This document shows positions 53,379 to 62,547 of a stretch of DNA of 64,000 nt, one piece after another; position 1 is the first letter of the stretch; the number at the start of each line of letters is the position of its first letter. Position numbers and translations under genes: made by a program. Source of the DNA: Pseudobdellovibrionaceae bacterium. GTDB lineage: Bacteria > Bdellovibrionota > Bdellovibrionia > Bdellovibrionales > UBA1609. The notes below the pieces were generated by a model. The model saw only the letters and a list, made by a program, of their open reading frames with translations, had not been told where the DNA came from and did not search any database. Location of the stretch: positions 1 through 64,000 of the forward strand of contig CP060220.1 of NCBI GenBank assembly GCA_023898385.1, given 5' to 3'.

Positions 53379-54962
53379 ATGGATAGCTCAATGGTTTTAA
53401 CGGGCGTGATTGGCCTGTTAGCGGGAGCGGTTTTTGGCGTTTTAGGTCTCTATATTTATCGACAAATGCTCGATGAAAAAGTCCGCGATTTTGCAAAAGT
53501 GGAAGCAGACCGCATTATGAGTAAGGCCAAATCTAACGCCAATCGTTTAGAAAGAGATGCTCAGAAAAAAGCCAAAGACTTTGAGGTGAGAGCTCGACGT
53601 AATGCCGAAAACGACATTCGTAAAGAGAAGCAAAAGATCCAGCAGGTCGAAGGGCAGTTGAAGAACAAAGAGTCCCGGCTAGAAAAAGAGTATCAGAAAA
53701 AAGCTGAGACCTTGCAGTCAAAGCTGGGTGAAACAGATGAGCGAGAACAGCGCCTAGAAATTGCTGAGCAGCGAATAAAAGACCTCGAAAAACAAACCAC
53801 GGGCAAGATCAATGAGTTGCAAGAAAAACTAGAGGCCGTGGCCAACATGAGCACGGACCAAGCCCGGCACGAGTTAAAGACGGCCCTTGAAGAGGACGCG
53901 CGCCGAGAAGCTTCTCAAAAGCTTTCCCATATTGAAGAAGAGGCCCTCAAAGAGGCCAATAAAAAAGCCCGCCAGATTCTTTCAACAGCCCTGGCTCGCT
54001 ATGCCAGTGAAGTCACTACCGAGCGAACGGTGACGAGCCTTCCGCTTTCGGGCGATGAGATGAAGGGAAAGATCATCGGCCGTGAGGGGCGAAATATTCG
54101 GGCCCTCGAAGCGGCTTGTGGTGTCGATATTATTATTGATGAAACGCCGGACTCAGTGATGGTTTCTAGTTTTGACCCGGTTCGCCGCGAAGTGGGACGC
54201 CGGACTTTGCTTAAGCTTATGGACGACGGGCGTGTACATCCTGCACGCATTGAAGAGGTGGTGGATAAGGTTAAAAAAGAACTGCTTCGGGATATCAAAG
54301 AGGATGGCGAAAAGGCTTGTTTTGATTTGGGTATCCCCAATGTGCACCCAGAGATTTTGAACCTGCTTGGAAGTCTTAAATACCGCAGTTCGGCTACGCA
54401 AAATCTATATGAACACAGTTTAGAAGTGGGATATGTGGCGGGTTTAATGGCCGCTGAAATCGGGGCTGATGTGAAGTTGGCAAGGCGAGCGGGATTGTTG
54501 CACGACATTGGCAAATCCATTGACCATACTGTTGAAGGCAGTCATGCCATTGTCGGCGCTGATTTTGCGCGTCGACATGGTGAAACCGATCAGGTTGTGC
54601 ATGCCATTCGGGCTCACCATGGTGAAGAAGAGCCACAGTCAGTGACAGCTCACATCGTGCAAGCGGCCAATGAGTTTTCAAAAGCCCGACCTGGGGCTCG
54701 ACGGTCTTCGATGCAAAATTTCATTCGTCGATTGGAAGACTTAGAATCTATTGGCAATAGTTTTGATGGCGTAGAGCGCACGTTTGCTATTCAATCGGGT
54801 AAAGAAATTCGAGTGCTTGTGGATAGCGGTAAGATCACGGATGACCAATCTGTGATGTTAAGCCGAGATATTGCTAGAAAGATTGAGCGTGAGTTGAACT
54901 ATCCTGGGCAAATTAAAGTGAATGTTGTGCGAGAGACACGAATGGTGGAGCACGCTCGATAA
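53379..54962 (+). CDS. rny: ribonuclease Y
   Basis: 527 residues. N-terminal membrane anchor (about 5-25), a long coiled coil, a KH domain (MKGKIIGREGRNIRALE) and an HD domain (LLHDIGKSID; HAIRAHHGEEE). An endonuclease that starts mRNA decay at the membrane. Confidence 0.97.
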   Translation: MDSSMVLTGVIGLLAGAVFGVLGLYIYRQMLDEKVRDFAKVEADRIMSKAKSNANRLERDAQKKAKDFEVRARRNAENDIRKEKQKIQQVEGQLKNKESRLEKEYQKKAETLQSKLGETDEREQRLEIAEQRIKDLEKQTTGKINELQEKLEAVANMSTDQARHELKTALEEDARREASQKLSHIEEEALKEANKKARQILSTALARYASEVTTERTVTSLPLSGDEMKGKIIGREGRNIRALEAACGVDIIIDETPDSVMVSSFDPVRREVGRRTLLKLMDDGRVHPARIEEVVDKVKKELLRDIKEDGEKACFDLGIPNVHPEILNLLGSLKYRSSATQNLYEHSLEVGYVAGLMAAEIGADVKLARRAGLLHDIGKSIDHTVEGSHAIVGADFARRHGETDQVVHAIRAHHGEEEPQSVTAHIVQAANEFSKARPGARRSSMQNFIRRLEDLESIGNSFDGVERTFAIQSGKEIRVLVDSGKITDDQSVMLSRDIARKIERELNYPGQIKVNVVRETRMVEHAR

Positions 54963-54983
54963 GATCGTAAGGTGGTATTTGAA

Positions 54984-56207
54984 TTGTTTCCGTTAAAACC
55001 TGAAGAACAACTTCGAGAAATTAAACTGGGATCCGTTGATTTGGTTTCTGAGGCTGAACTGTTGGCCAAATTGAAAAAGAGCTATGAGACAAAAACGCCA
55101 CTACGGGTGAAGGCCGGCTTTGATCCCTCTCGTCCGGATTTACATTTAGGGCATGTGGTTTTAATCAATAAAATGCGGCAGCTGCAAAATCTTGGTCACC
55201 ACGTCATGTTTCTTATTGGTGATTTTACCGGGTTAATAGGTGACCCCACCGGTAAAAATGAAACTCGCCCAGCTCTCACCGAAGAAGAAGTGCAGGAGAA
55301 CGCCAAAACCTATGCTCGACAAGTGTTTAAGGTATTAGATCCAGAGAGAACCGAGGTCTTGTACAATTCGCAGTGGATGGGCCAATTGACGGCCACGGAT
55401 TTTATTCGGCTAGTGGCTCAATACAATGTGGCTCGAATGCTTGAGAGAGATGATTTTAACAAACGCTTTAAAGGTGGCGAGTCCATTGCTATTCACGAGT
55501 TCTTATATCCATTGGTTCAAGGTTATGACTCTGTGGCGATGAAGGCCGATCTTGAGCTGGGTGGCACAGATCAACGGTTTAATTTGTTGGTGGGGCGTGA
55601 CATACAAAAAGCTTACGGCGTTTCACAGCAATGTATATTAACAATGCCCATTCTTGAAGGCCTAGATGGCGTTCAAAAAATGTCAAAGAGCCTTAATAAT
55701 TATATCGCAGTAGAAGATTCCCCAACTGAGATGTTTGGTAAAACCATGCGGCTTTCAGATGAACTAATGGTTCGCTATTACGAACTTTTAGGCGACATGA
55801 CTGCAGACTCCTTGGCACAGTTTAAAAAAGATCTATCTATTGGAAAAAAGCATCCCCGCGATGCGAAAGCAGATCTGGCCAAAAGTTTTGTCGCGCGCTT
55901 TCATTCGTCAGAAGCCGCGACAAAGGCCGAAGAAGAATTTAATCGAATGTTTCAACAAAAAGGGCTGCCCGATGAAATGCCTGAGGTGGTTCTTTCGGCC
56001 CAAGACTCCATGGGGTTATGTCAATTGATTGTGGCGGCCGGACTGGCTAAGTCCAACGGTGAAGCCCGTCGGTTGGTTGAGGGGCGTGCCATAGAGCGGG
56101 ACGGAGAAAAACTTTTGGACCCAAAAATGTTTATGAGTTTGTCATCGGGTGAAGAATTTGTGTTGAAGGCGGGCAAGAAGAGATTTGCAAAGGTGAAGGT
56201 GAGCTGA
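54984..56207 (+). CDS. tyrS: tyrosyl-tRNA synthetase
   Basis: 407 residues. HLGH in RPDLHLGHVV, KMSKS in DGVQKMSKSLNNY, and a C-terminal S4 domain (LIVAAGLAKSNGEARRLVEG). It belongs to the TyrZ-like branch. The start is uncertain: TTG at 54984 has AAGGTGG at good spacing; a GTG at 54972 has no room for a ribosome site. Confidence 0.93.
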   Translation: MFPLKPEEQLREIKLGSVDLVSEAELLAKLKKSYETKTPLRVKAGFDPSRPDLHLGHVVLINKMRQLQNLGHHVMFLIGDFTGLIGDPTGKNETRPALTEEEVQENAKTYARQVFKVLDPERTEVLYNSQWMGQLTATDFIRLVAQYNVARMLERDDFNKRFKGGESIAIHEFLYPLVQGYDSVAMKADLELGGTDQRFNLLVGRDIQKAYGVSQQCILTMPILEGLDGVQKMSKSLNNYIAVEDSPTEMFGKTMRLSDELMVRYYELLGDMTADSLAQFKKDLSIGKKHPRDAKADLAKSFVARFHSSEAATKAEEEFNRMFQQKGLPDEMPEVVLSAQDSMGLCQLIVAAGLAKSNGEARRLVEGRAIERDGEKLLDPKMFMSLSSGEEFVLKAGKKRFAKVKVS

Positions 56208-56208
56208 C

Positions 56209-56760
56209 GTGAAGGTGAAGTTTGTTCCCCAAAACGTAGAATTTGAGATCGCTCCAAATCAGTCGGTGATGGACCTGGCCCATGAAAACGGATTGCCGAT
56301 CAAATCGGTTTGTAATGGAGTGCCCTCGTGTGCTGAATGTCGCGTGAAGATCGTAGAGGGTGATCACAATGTGTTGCCGCCATCGAATAAAGAGTTAAGT
56401 CTTATTGGCAGTGGCTACTTTTTGGATCAAAGACGGCTTTCCTGCCAGTTGCAGGTCTTCGGTGATATCACTGTGGATTTAAGTGAACAGATGAATAAAG
56501 TCCAAGATGTGGGTAAGCGCCGGCCTCAGGGCGGAGTGGCCAAATCGGACACCGAAGAGTCCTACGCCGTGCAAGGAAGCCTTATAGAAGAAGATGCCGA
56601 TCTAATGGCTCAATCAGAAAATTTGGTAAAAGAAGAAACTGTCGCGGCTCAACGATCAGCCCCCTCTGGTGACGGAAAATCAGGTCCGTCCAGAGGCAAC
56701 GACCGCCAAGACTCGCGAAAGCGACGAAACCGTCGTCGCCCGCGTCGGCGCAAAGATTAG
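56209..56760 (+). CDS. 2Fe-2S ferredoxin with a basic tail
   Basis: 183 residues. The first 95 form a plant-type ferredoxin: CNGVPSCAEC and the distal Cys in RRLSCQL give the four ligands. The remaining 85 residues are disordered and end in a strongly basic run (KRRNRRRPRRRKD), unusual for a ferredoxin and suggestive of nucleic acid or membrane binding. GTG start 1 base after tyrS. Confidence 0.88.
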   Translation: MKVKFVPQNVEFEIAPNQSVMDLAHENGLPIKSVCNGVPSCAECRVKIVEGDHNVLPPSNKELSLIGSGYFLDQRRLSCQLQVFGDITVDLSEQMNKVQDVGKRRPQGGVAKSDTEESYAVQGSLIEEDADLMAQSENLVKEETVAAQRSAPSGDGKSGPSRGNDRQDSRKRRNRRRPRRRKD

Positions 56761-57080
56761 TGTAAATAGCGACTGTAAAACGGAGAGTCTGCATTGATGT
56801 CTTCTGTAAGCATCAACGCCACTGCTTTTCGTTGACCGATTTCATCTGCAAAAGACCGCTCAAGGGAGTGTAGTACATTGGTGAGGTCTTCGCCATCGGC
56901 CTGCACATCAAAGAAAAAAGCATCATTTTTAACCTGGAGCACGAGCTTGTGATTGCTGTTATCTTTGTCTGGCCATTGTCTGACCTCAAGCAATATAGCG
57001 GTTTGAGGCGTACGGCTTTGCAGACGGTGAACGAACTCTTCAAGTCGCTTTGCCATAGCTTGATCTATAACTACATTCAT
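56757..57080 (-). CDS. HPF-like small protein (tentative)
   Basis: 107 residues. FFFDVQADGEDLTNVLHSLE and the adjoining strands weakly resemble the ribosome hibernation factor/S30EA fold. The identity is not certain. AAGG and GGAGG precede the ATG. It is convergent with the ferredoxin gene, overlapping by 4 bases. Confidence 0.55.
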   Translation of the reverse strand: MNVVIDQAMAKRLEEFVHRLQSRTPQTAILLEVRQWPDKDNSNHKLVLQVKNDAFFFDVQADGEDLTNVLHSLERSFADEIGQRKAVALMLTEDINADSPFYSRYLH

Positions 57081-57182
57081 AAAACCTTAACCTCCGCTAT
57101 TAAATGTGGGGCCGTTTTTGAATATGTCAAAAATCTAATTTGATTAACTATTTCAGATAGTTACTGTTTTTCAGTGCGATCG

Positions 57183-57716
57183 TTAATAAACGTAAGCTAT
57201 GCGCGACAAAATGGTCACAAAGCTATCCACCACAGTCACATCACTGCCAGAAAGCTGCTTTTTAACGGGTAAACCGTAATAATAGCGAACTTGAAACCCC
57301 GCCACAAACTGGCTACTCAGGTCGAAATCGATTCCGGCACCTCCGCCAAGACCCACGCCGTTAGCTGCGGCCGTGTCTGTGCCTGATGTTAAAGAATTCA
57401 AGATCAGCGTCATACCACCTGTGTAGCTTAAATAAATATTTCGAAAGGCCTCATAGTAGTTTGAGATATTAATTCCTAAACCCGTATGAGTGAGGTCGCC
57501 GGCACTGCTGGACAGAAAATCCATCTCATACACGAGGTCATCGCTAAACATATAGGCAAAATGCAGACCATATCCAATCCCATTGCCACCAGCAGCCAGT
57601 GCTCCTTGAGGCATAAAGTTTCCAGCTAAAACCCCGAACCGAAAATCGTTTTCAGCAATACCATGGGCCTGCATGGTGGCGGAGACGATGAAGAGACCAA
57701 CGATGAAACGTAACAA
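57183..57716 (-). CDS. small outer-membrane beta-barrel protein
   Basis: 177 residues from a TTG with AAGGAG 6 bases upstream. Signal peptide ending near HGIA, then alternating strands (FRFGVLAGNF, GYGLHFAYMF, VAGFQVRYYYG) and a terminal aromatic (AYVY), as in OmpA-like or Opa-like barrels. Confidence 0.75.
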   Translation of the reverse strand: MLRFIVGLFIVSATMQAHGIAENDFRFGVLAGNFMPQGALAAGGNGIGYGLHFAYMFSDDLVYEMDFLSSSAGDLTHTGLGINISNYYEAFRNIYLSYTGGMTLILNSLTSGTDTAAANGVGLGGGAGIDFDLSSQFVAGFQVRYYYGLPVKKQLSGSDVTVVDSFVTILSRIAYVY

Positions 57717-57793
57717 GGGAGACTCCTTCTGTGTAATGCGATGCAACTAAGACAAAAATCCAGAACACCTCGATTTTATTTTCGGATCTGGCC

Positions 57794-57821
57794 TCAAGTC
57801 AATGCCGGGGTTGGCCGATGG
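57794..57821 (+). promoter_or_regulatory. candidate sigma-28 promoter for the pentapeptide-repeat gene
   Basis: TCAAG, 15 bases, GCCGATGG; six of eight -10 positions match. It lies about 33 bases upstream of the ATG at 57855. Confidence 0.5.
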
Positions 57822-57854
57822 TGACATTGTCTATTGAGCTTTTGGAGGAATGAA

Positions 57855-58571
57855 ATGCTACGAATAGTTCTAGAAAAAACACTTCGTCTAATTTTGATCA
57901 CACTCGGCGTAGCGCTGATGTATCCAGGCAACGCCATGGGAAAGACCCCAGCAGAGGCTAAATCAAAAAATGATTTGGGTTTTCGGTTTCAATGGGATGA
58001 ACCCAGCAAAACTGGCGTGTGCAAAAATGACCGCGGGGAAGAGGGTTATAATCCACACTTCGTAGGGCCATGTGGCGATATGCGGGGTATGAAGTTGGGT
58101 CGAGTGAAATTAAATGGCGCCGATCTTTCAGGCGCTATCCTTGATGGTCTTGATTTAAGAAATGCCCAACTCAATGGGGCCATTCTGGTTGGTGTAAAAG
58201 CTAGAGGTACTGATTTTTCAAAAGCCTATCTCAACGGCGCAAAACTTTATTCTGCTGATGTGAGCGGTGCAGTCCTTGATCGCACAGAACTCAATGGCGC
58301 TTATCTAGATAACGCCGATCTCAGCGGTGCCGTAGTTATTCATGCGCAAATGCATGGGGCGCAAATGAGTCATGCAAATCTTGCGGGAACTAAAATTAAT
58401 TCGCCCATGGACACCGCCAATGTGCGTGGCGCCATAGTGGCCATCGGTACGGAGCTTCCTTTTGGAATCAAAGAAGCCAGTGCTCGCGGAATGTACGGAA
58501 TGAACATTCAAGGTCTAGCTGATTATAAAACGGTAGAAAAGAATCGTTTGCCCGCTTCAAACGGCAAATGA
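57855..58571 (+). CDS. secreted pentapeptide-repeat protein
   Basis: 238 residues from MLRIVLEKTLRL, with GGAGGA upstream. A signal peptide ends near AMG, followed by about 15 pentapeptide repeats over residues 90-190 (LNGADLSGAILDGLDLRNAQ and similar). These form a right-handed square helix. Export makes a gyrase-protecting role unlikely. It overlaps the IscA-type gene, tail to tail, by 15 bases. Confidence 0.85.
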   Translation: MLRIVLEKTLRLILITLGVALMYPGNAMGKTPAEAKSKNDLGFRFQWDEPSKTGVCKNDRGEEGYNPHFVGPCGDMRGMKLGRVKLNGADLSGAILDGLDLRNAQLNGAILVGVKARGTDFSKAYLNGAKLYSADVSGAVLDRTELNGAYLDNADLSGAVVIHAQMHGAQMSHANLAGTKINSPMDTANVRGAIVAIGTELPFGIKEASARGMYGMNIQGLADYKTVEKNRLPASNGK

Positions 58572-58883
58572 AGATCCACAACCACAGGTTTTAGTGGCAT
58601 TGGGGTTTGAAAACACAAACCCCTGACCGTTTAAGCCGCCTTCATAATCTAAAGTCATACCTAAAAGATAAAGTAGGCTTTCGCTGTCTACGACAACTTT
58701 TTCGCCGCTTGACTCAAAGGTTTTGTCTTTATCGCCTGTTTGCGTGTCGAATTCCATTTTATACGAAAAACCAGAGCAGCCCCCGCGCTTCACCTTCACT
58801 CGCAAGAAGGCTTCAGGTTGAGCTCCTTCTTCGGCTTTTAACGAAGTAATTTTTTTTGCAGCAGTTTCACTGATTTGAATCAT
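58557..58883 (-). CDS. A-type Fe-S carrier (IscA/ErpA family)
   Basis: 108 residues from MIQISETAAKKI. The three cluster-binding Cys are present: GGCSGF and the C-terminal CGCG. It delivers Fe-S clusters to apoproteins. GGAG precedes this ATG; the upstream extension in the frame is not conserved. It follows iscS by 125 bases, a gap that holds an extended -10 candidate (TGCTATACT). Confidence 0.93.
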   Translation of the reverse strand: MIQISETAAKKITSLKAEEGAQPEAFLRVKVKRGGCSGFSYKMEFDTQTGDKDKTFESSGEKVVVDSESLLYLLGMTLDYEGGLNGQGFVFSNPNATKTCGCGSSFAV

Positions 58884-59008
58884 AGGGTCTCCATTTAAAA
58901 ACACCTGTGGTTTCGCACAAACGTCGAAAATAGTATAGCACAACCGTCAATTTCTGGCGAGATGGCCCGAGAGAGTGTCTAACTATGCGAAATCTTTTAA
59001 GAGTTTCG

Positions 59009-60193
59009 CTACTGTGGGTGAGGCATTTGCACAATGGCTGCGGCCAGGGCGTCCACATCTTGCACTGAGGTTTCGCGTCCCAGCCCGATGCGAATGGTGG
59101 ATCGGGCCAGATCTTCAGGCAGCCCAATGGCTTGAAGCACATGGCTCGGTTCGGTGCAGGCCGAATTACAGGCTGAGCTAGAGCTGATTGCAAAGTTTCT
59201 GAGGTGCTGAGAAATAATCTCAGGTGAAACGCCTTGAAAGGCAAAACTCGCGTTATTGCAAAGTCGCAGTGTGGGGTGCCCATTTAAACGAGCCTTCGGC
59301 ACTTCAGAAAGAATTTTTTGAATCAGCCGATCTCGAAGCTGAGTGATGCGGCTGGATTCTTGATGTTGTTCGTGTTGATAAATTTCACAGGCTTGGCCGA
59401 GGCCTACAATGGCGGGCACATTCAATGTGCCTGGGCGCAATCCGAATTCTTGAGTGCCGCCAAAAATAATGGGTTTCAGTGGCGCGTCTGATTTTTTGTA
59501 GAGAGCGCCAATGCCCTTGGGGCCGTAGATTTTGTGTCCAGAGATGGACATAAAATCCACGTCTAGATCAGAAACGCGAAGTGGCATTTTGCCAACAGCT
59601 TGTGCGGCATCCAGGTGGTACAAGACATTACAATTTTTAACTACCTTCCCGATTTCATCCACGGGATTGATAGATCCTATTTCATTGTTGGCCATAATAA
59701 TGCTAACCAATCGCGTGTGGGGTCTGAGGGCCGCACTCACCTGGTCGGGTTGCACTTGACCGTAGCGGTTCACCGGCAGGTAGGTGATTTCAATTCCGCG
59801 CCCACTCAAGGCTTGGCACGTGTTTATAGTGGCTTTGTGTTCCGCATTTGTGGTGATGATATGGATGGGATCATCGCTATCCATAAATTCTTCCACAACC
59901 CCTTGCAGAACCATGTTGATGCTTTCAGTAGCGCCACTTGTGAAAAACACTTCCTCTGGGGAGGCATCGATCAGTCGGGCCACATGGCTGCGAGCTCTTT
60001 CGACGGCGGATCGCGCCTGCCATCCAAAGCGATGGTTATCGCTTGAGGCATTTCCAAATTCTTTACAAAAGTAGGGGAGCATGGCCTCTAAAACGCGAGT
60101 ATCCATGGGAGTTGTGGCGTTGTAGTCAAAATAACTATGAAGGTGGGGAGATGTGTGGGTCGAATCAAATGTCGGTTCGGTCACGTTGGCCAC
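59009..60193 (-). CDS. iscS: cysteine desulfurase (IscS/NifS)
   Basis: 394 residues. PLP-binding lysine in SISGHKIYGPKG, HLDAAQAVGK, and an active-site Cys loop near SSSSACNSAC. It supplies sulfur for Fe-S clusters, consistent with the A-type carrier downstream. GTG at 60193 is chosen because AGGGGG lies upstream. Confidence 0.94.
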   Translation of the reverse strand: MANVTEPTFDSTHTSPHLHSYFDYNATTPMDTRVLEAMLPYFCKEFGNASSDNHRFGWQARSAVERARSHVARLIDASPEEVFFTSGATESINMVLQGVVEEFMDSDDPIHIITTNAEHKATINTCQALSGRGIEITYLPVNRYGQVQPDQVSAALRPHTRLVSIIMANNEIGSINPVDEIGKVVKNCNVLYHLDAAQAVGKMPLRVSDLDVDFMSISGHKIYGPKGIGALYKKSDAPLKPIIFGGTQEFGLRPGTLNVPAIVGLGQACEIYQHEQHQESSRITQLRDRLIQKILSEVPKARLNGHPTLRLCNNASFAFQGVSPEIISQHLRNFAISSSSACNSACTEPSHVLQAIGLPEDLARSTIRIGLGRETSVQDVDALAAAIVQMPHPQ

Positions 60194-60492
60194 AAAAATC
60201 CCCCTGGTAAATTGCTGCTTTGCGACGGTTAATGAGGGGGAGTTTAGTAAAAAATTGATAATTTGCAACGAGGGACCCTACAAAATTTACGGCAAATCCA
60301 TGCTGCAGCGACTCATTGAGGGGCTTCGTGACGAACCCTTCGGTCCGCAATCCCGTGGCCGCAAAAGGTGTGGGGGTGATCACGAGTTCATGAGAGTTTT
60401 CACTCGGTGATAGAGGTAAAAAAATTCACAGTGGCCCAACTCCTATGGGGTCTGTATATTGATTTTGGATTTTACCAGATGAAGGAGAGCCC

Positions 60493-61701
60493 ATGTCCGA
60501 TGTGCAGTTGCCCCAATTTGATCTTTACAACCCTTCCGAAGAACACCAAATGCTTCGCGATGCCGTTCGTGAGTTTGTTGTGCAAGAAGTGGAGCCACAG
60601 GCCCTTGAGTATGACAGTAAAGAGAAATTCAATTTGCCGCTTTTTCGAAAGTTAGGCGAGATGGGGCTTTTGGGTATCACCGTACCCGAAGAGTACGGTG
60701 GGGCGGAGATGGATGCCGTGGCCGCCGTCATCGTACATGAAGAATTGTCAGCATCTGATCCTGGTTTTTGTTTAGCTTATCTGGCCCATTCCATGCTCAC
60801 GGCTAACAACTTTGCTGTGAATGCCAGTGATGAACAAAAAGCTCGCGTGTTACCAAAGCTGTGTTCGGGTGAATGGGTGGGATGTATGGCCATGTCTGAG
60901 CCACAGGTGGGTACGGATGTACTGGGTCTTACCACGGTGGCTGAAAAAAAAGGTGAAGGGTATGTGATTAACGGCCGAAAAATGTGGATCACTAACGGCA
61001 CCATCGATGAAGAGAACACGGCCGCTGATTGTGTTTTGTTGTATGCAAAAACAGGAGAGACCAAGGGGCGGGCTTTAATTTCTACGTTTTTGGTTGAAAA
61101 AGATCATCCGGGCTATTCGGTGGGGCAAAAAATTAAAGACAAAGCCGGTATGCGCGCTTCAAACACGGCGGAGTTGGTGTTCACAAATTGCCAGGTGCCG
61201 ATGTCGGCGTTGATTGGTGCTGAAGGTGATTCGATGGAACACATGATGCGAAATTTAGAACTCGAACGCCTCACTTTGGCTGCTATGAGCTTGGGAATTG
61301 CGAAGCGTTCCCTGCAAGTGATGGTTCGTTATGCCAATGAGCGCGAAGCTTTTGGTCAACCCTTGTCGAAGTTTGGGCAGATTCAAAGACACATTGGTGA
61401 GAGCTATGCTGAATATATGGCGAGTCGCGCTTATGTTTACGATACGGCTCGGCGATTGGATCTTGCCCAGTCCGGGAATCGAATTGATTCTGATGGTGTT
61501 AAATTAGTCGCTTCCACTATGGGAAAAAATGTCGCCGATCGAGCCATGCAGGTTTTGGGTGGTTATGGTTATGTGGGAGAGTACACGGTTGAGCGCTTGT
61601 GGCGAGATGCAAAGCTTCTTGAAATCGGTGGTGGCACCATTGAAGCTCATCAAAAAAATATCACCCGTGATTTAGCTAAAGTTTGGCGGGAGCATCTGTA
61701 A
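60493..61701 (+). CDS. acyl-CoA dehydrogenase
   Basis: 402 residues. CMAMSEPQVGTDV and KMWITNGTID are family signatures, and YGGYGY-type VLGGYGYVGEYTVERLWRDA is near the C-terminus; REAFGQPLSKFGQIQ lines the FAD domain. It oxidises acyl-CoA to the enoyl form. AAGGAG precedes the ATG. The isovaleryl or short-chain type is plausible. Confidence 0.94.
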   Translation: MSDVQLPQFDLYNPSEEHQMLRDAVREFVVQEVEPQALEYDSKEKFNLPLFRKLGEMGLLGITVPEEYGGAEMDAVAAVIVHEELSASDPGFCLAYLAHSMLTANNFAVNASDEQKARVLPKLCSGEWVGCMAMSEPQVGTDVLGLTTVAEKKGEGYVINGRKMWITNGTIDEENTAADCVLLYAKTGETKGRALISTFLVEKDHPGYSVGQKIKDKAGMRASNTAELVFTNCQVPMSALIGAEGDSMEHMMRNLELERLTLAAMSLGIAKRSLQVMVRYANEREAFGQPLSKFGQIQRHIGESYAEYMASRAYVYDTARRLDLAQSGNRIDSDGVKLVASTMGKNVADRAMQVLGGYGYVGEYTVERLWRDAKLLEIGGGTIEAHQKNITRDLAKVWREHL

Positions 61702-62252
61702 TGGGATCAACATCATTGTTTTTAGTGGTTCTTATTCCTCTACTTGTGTTTGCCGTTGTCGACACTTTTGCATCACTGAAGGTGGCACTGATTGCAGCAG
61801 CAGTGGCCGCTTTAGGAGAAGTGGCTTTTTCCTATTTTTATCTTGGCGAGATAGATTCGTTCTCCATGGCCTCGGTGTTTTTAGTGTTTTTAATGGGGGG
61901 CGTGGCGTACTTAAAAGAATCTCGACAGATTTTTTATTTGAAGCCGGCCATTTTAAGTTTTGCCCTCGGCGCCTTTTTAGTTGGTGCGCATATGATGGGG
62001 CATTCCGTGTTGCTAGAAGGTGTAACGAAATACGCACAGTTATTTCCGCCAGAGCAGCAAGAAGTTTTAGCTCAACCCATGCTTGTGAAAATTTTAACAA
62101 ATGCCAGTTTTACGGTGGGGATATCATTGATTCTTCATGGGCTGTTCACTGCCTGGGCAGCCTATCGCCTATCCCGCTGGGGTTGGTTAGCCGTAGCCGC
62201 CGTGGGTGTCTACTTTTTCATGTTTGCCGGCTTAGTGGCGGCAGCCTTGTAG
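61701..62252 (+). CDS. septation protein IspZ/YciB-like membrane protein
   Basis: 183 residues with five to six membrane segments. LKVALIAAAVAALGEVAFSY and YLKPAILSFALGAFLVG resemble the IspZ/YciB family. The match is moderate. It starts on the last base of the acyl-CoA dehydrogenase stop, so the two are translationally coupled. Confidence 0.55.
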   Translation: MGSTSLFLVVLIPLLVFAVVDTFASLKVALIAAAVAALGEVAFSYFYLGEIDSFSMASVFLVFLMGGVAYLKESRQIFYLKPAILSFALGAFLVGAHMMGHSVLLEGVTKYAQLFPPEQQEVLAQPMLVKILTNASFTVGISLILHGLFTAWAAYRLSRWGWLAVAAVGVYFFMFAGLVAAAL

Positions 62253-62291
62253 GGTGCCTGGTTTGTTTTTGGTCACTGTTATGGATTTGTG

Positions 62292-62405
62292 GGTCCGGTC
62301 CTGGCAAAGCTTTAGTGCCAAATTTAAAGAACCACGTAGTCTGGGGGTATAGGATTGCGGTGCCCCGCTTCGAAGGAGGCCGGACCTGGAGCAGCCTCAC
62401 TTTTT
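62292..62405 (+). ncRNA. candidate structured RNA / attenuator
   Basis: GGTCCGG (62292-62298) can pair with CCGGACC (62380-62386), enclosing the hairpin TGGCA/TGCCA (62302-62320) and a GGGG/CCCC hairpin. Alternatively GAGGC (62376-62380) pairs with GCCTC (62394-62398) and is followed by ACTTTTT, a terminator. The two folds compete, as in a riboswitch expression platform. No known class was recognised. Confidence 0.35.
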
Positions 62406-62547
62406 CATAATTTTGGTTCATTTTGATGCACATTTTTGTGCAATCGTCTCAACCTGGGACAGGGGTGGTTTTCTTTTTAGAGTATGTTCAGTTGTGTGAT
62501 ATCCTCAAAGTAATGAATTGTATTTTCTATTGCCGGAGGATGGCTCT

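Noticed and set aside
62292..62405. SRP RNA or 6S RNA
   Set aside because: GGCCGGACCTGGAGCAGCC superficially recalls the SRP tip, but the conserved GGAAGCAGCC loop and closing helix are absent, and no 6S bubble is seen.
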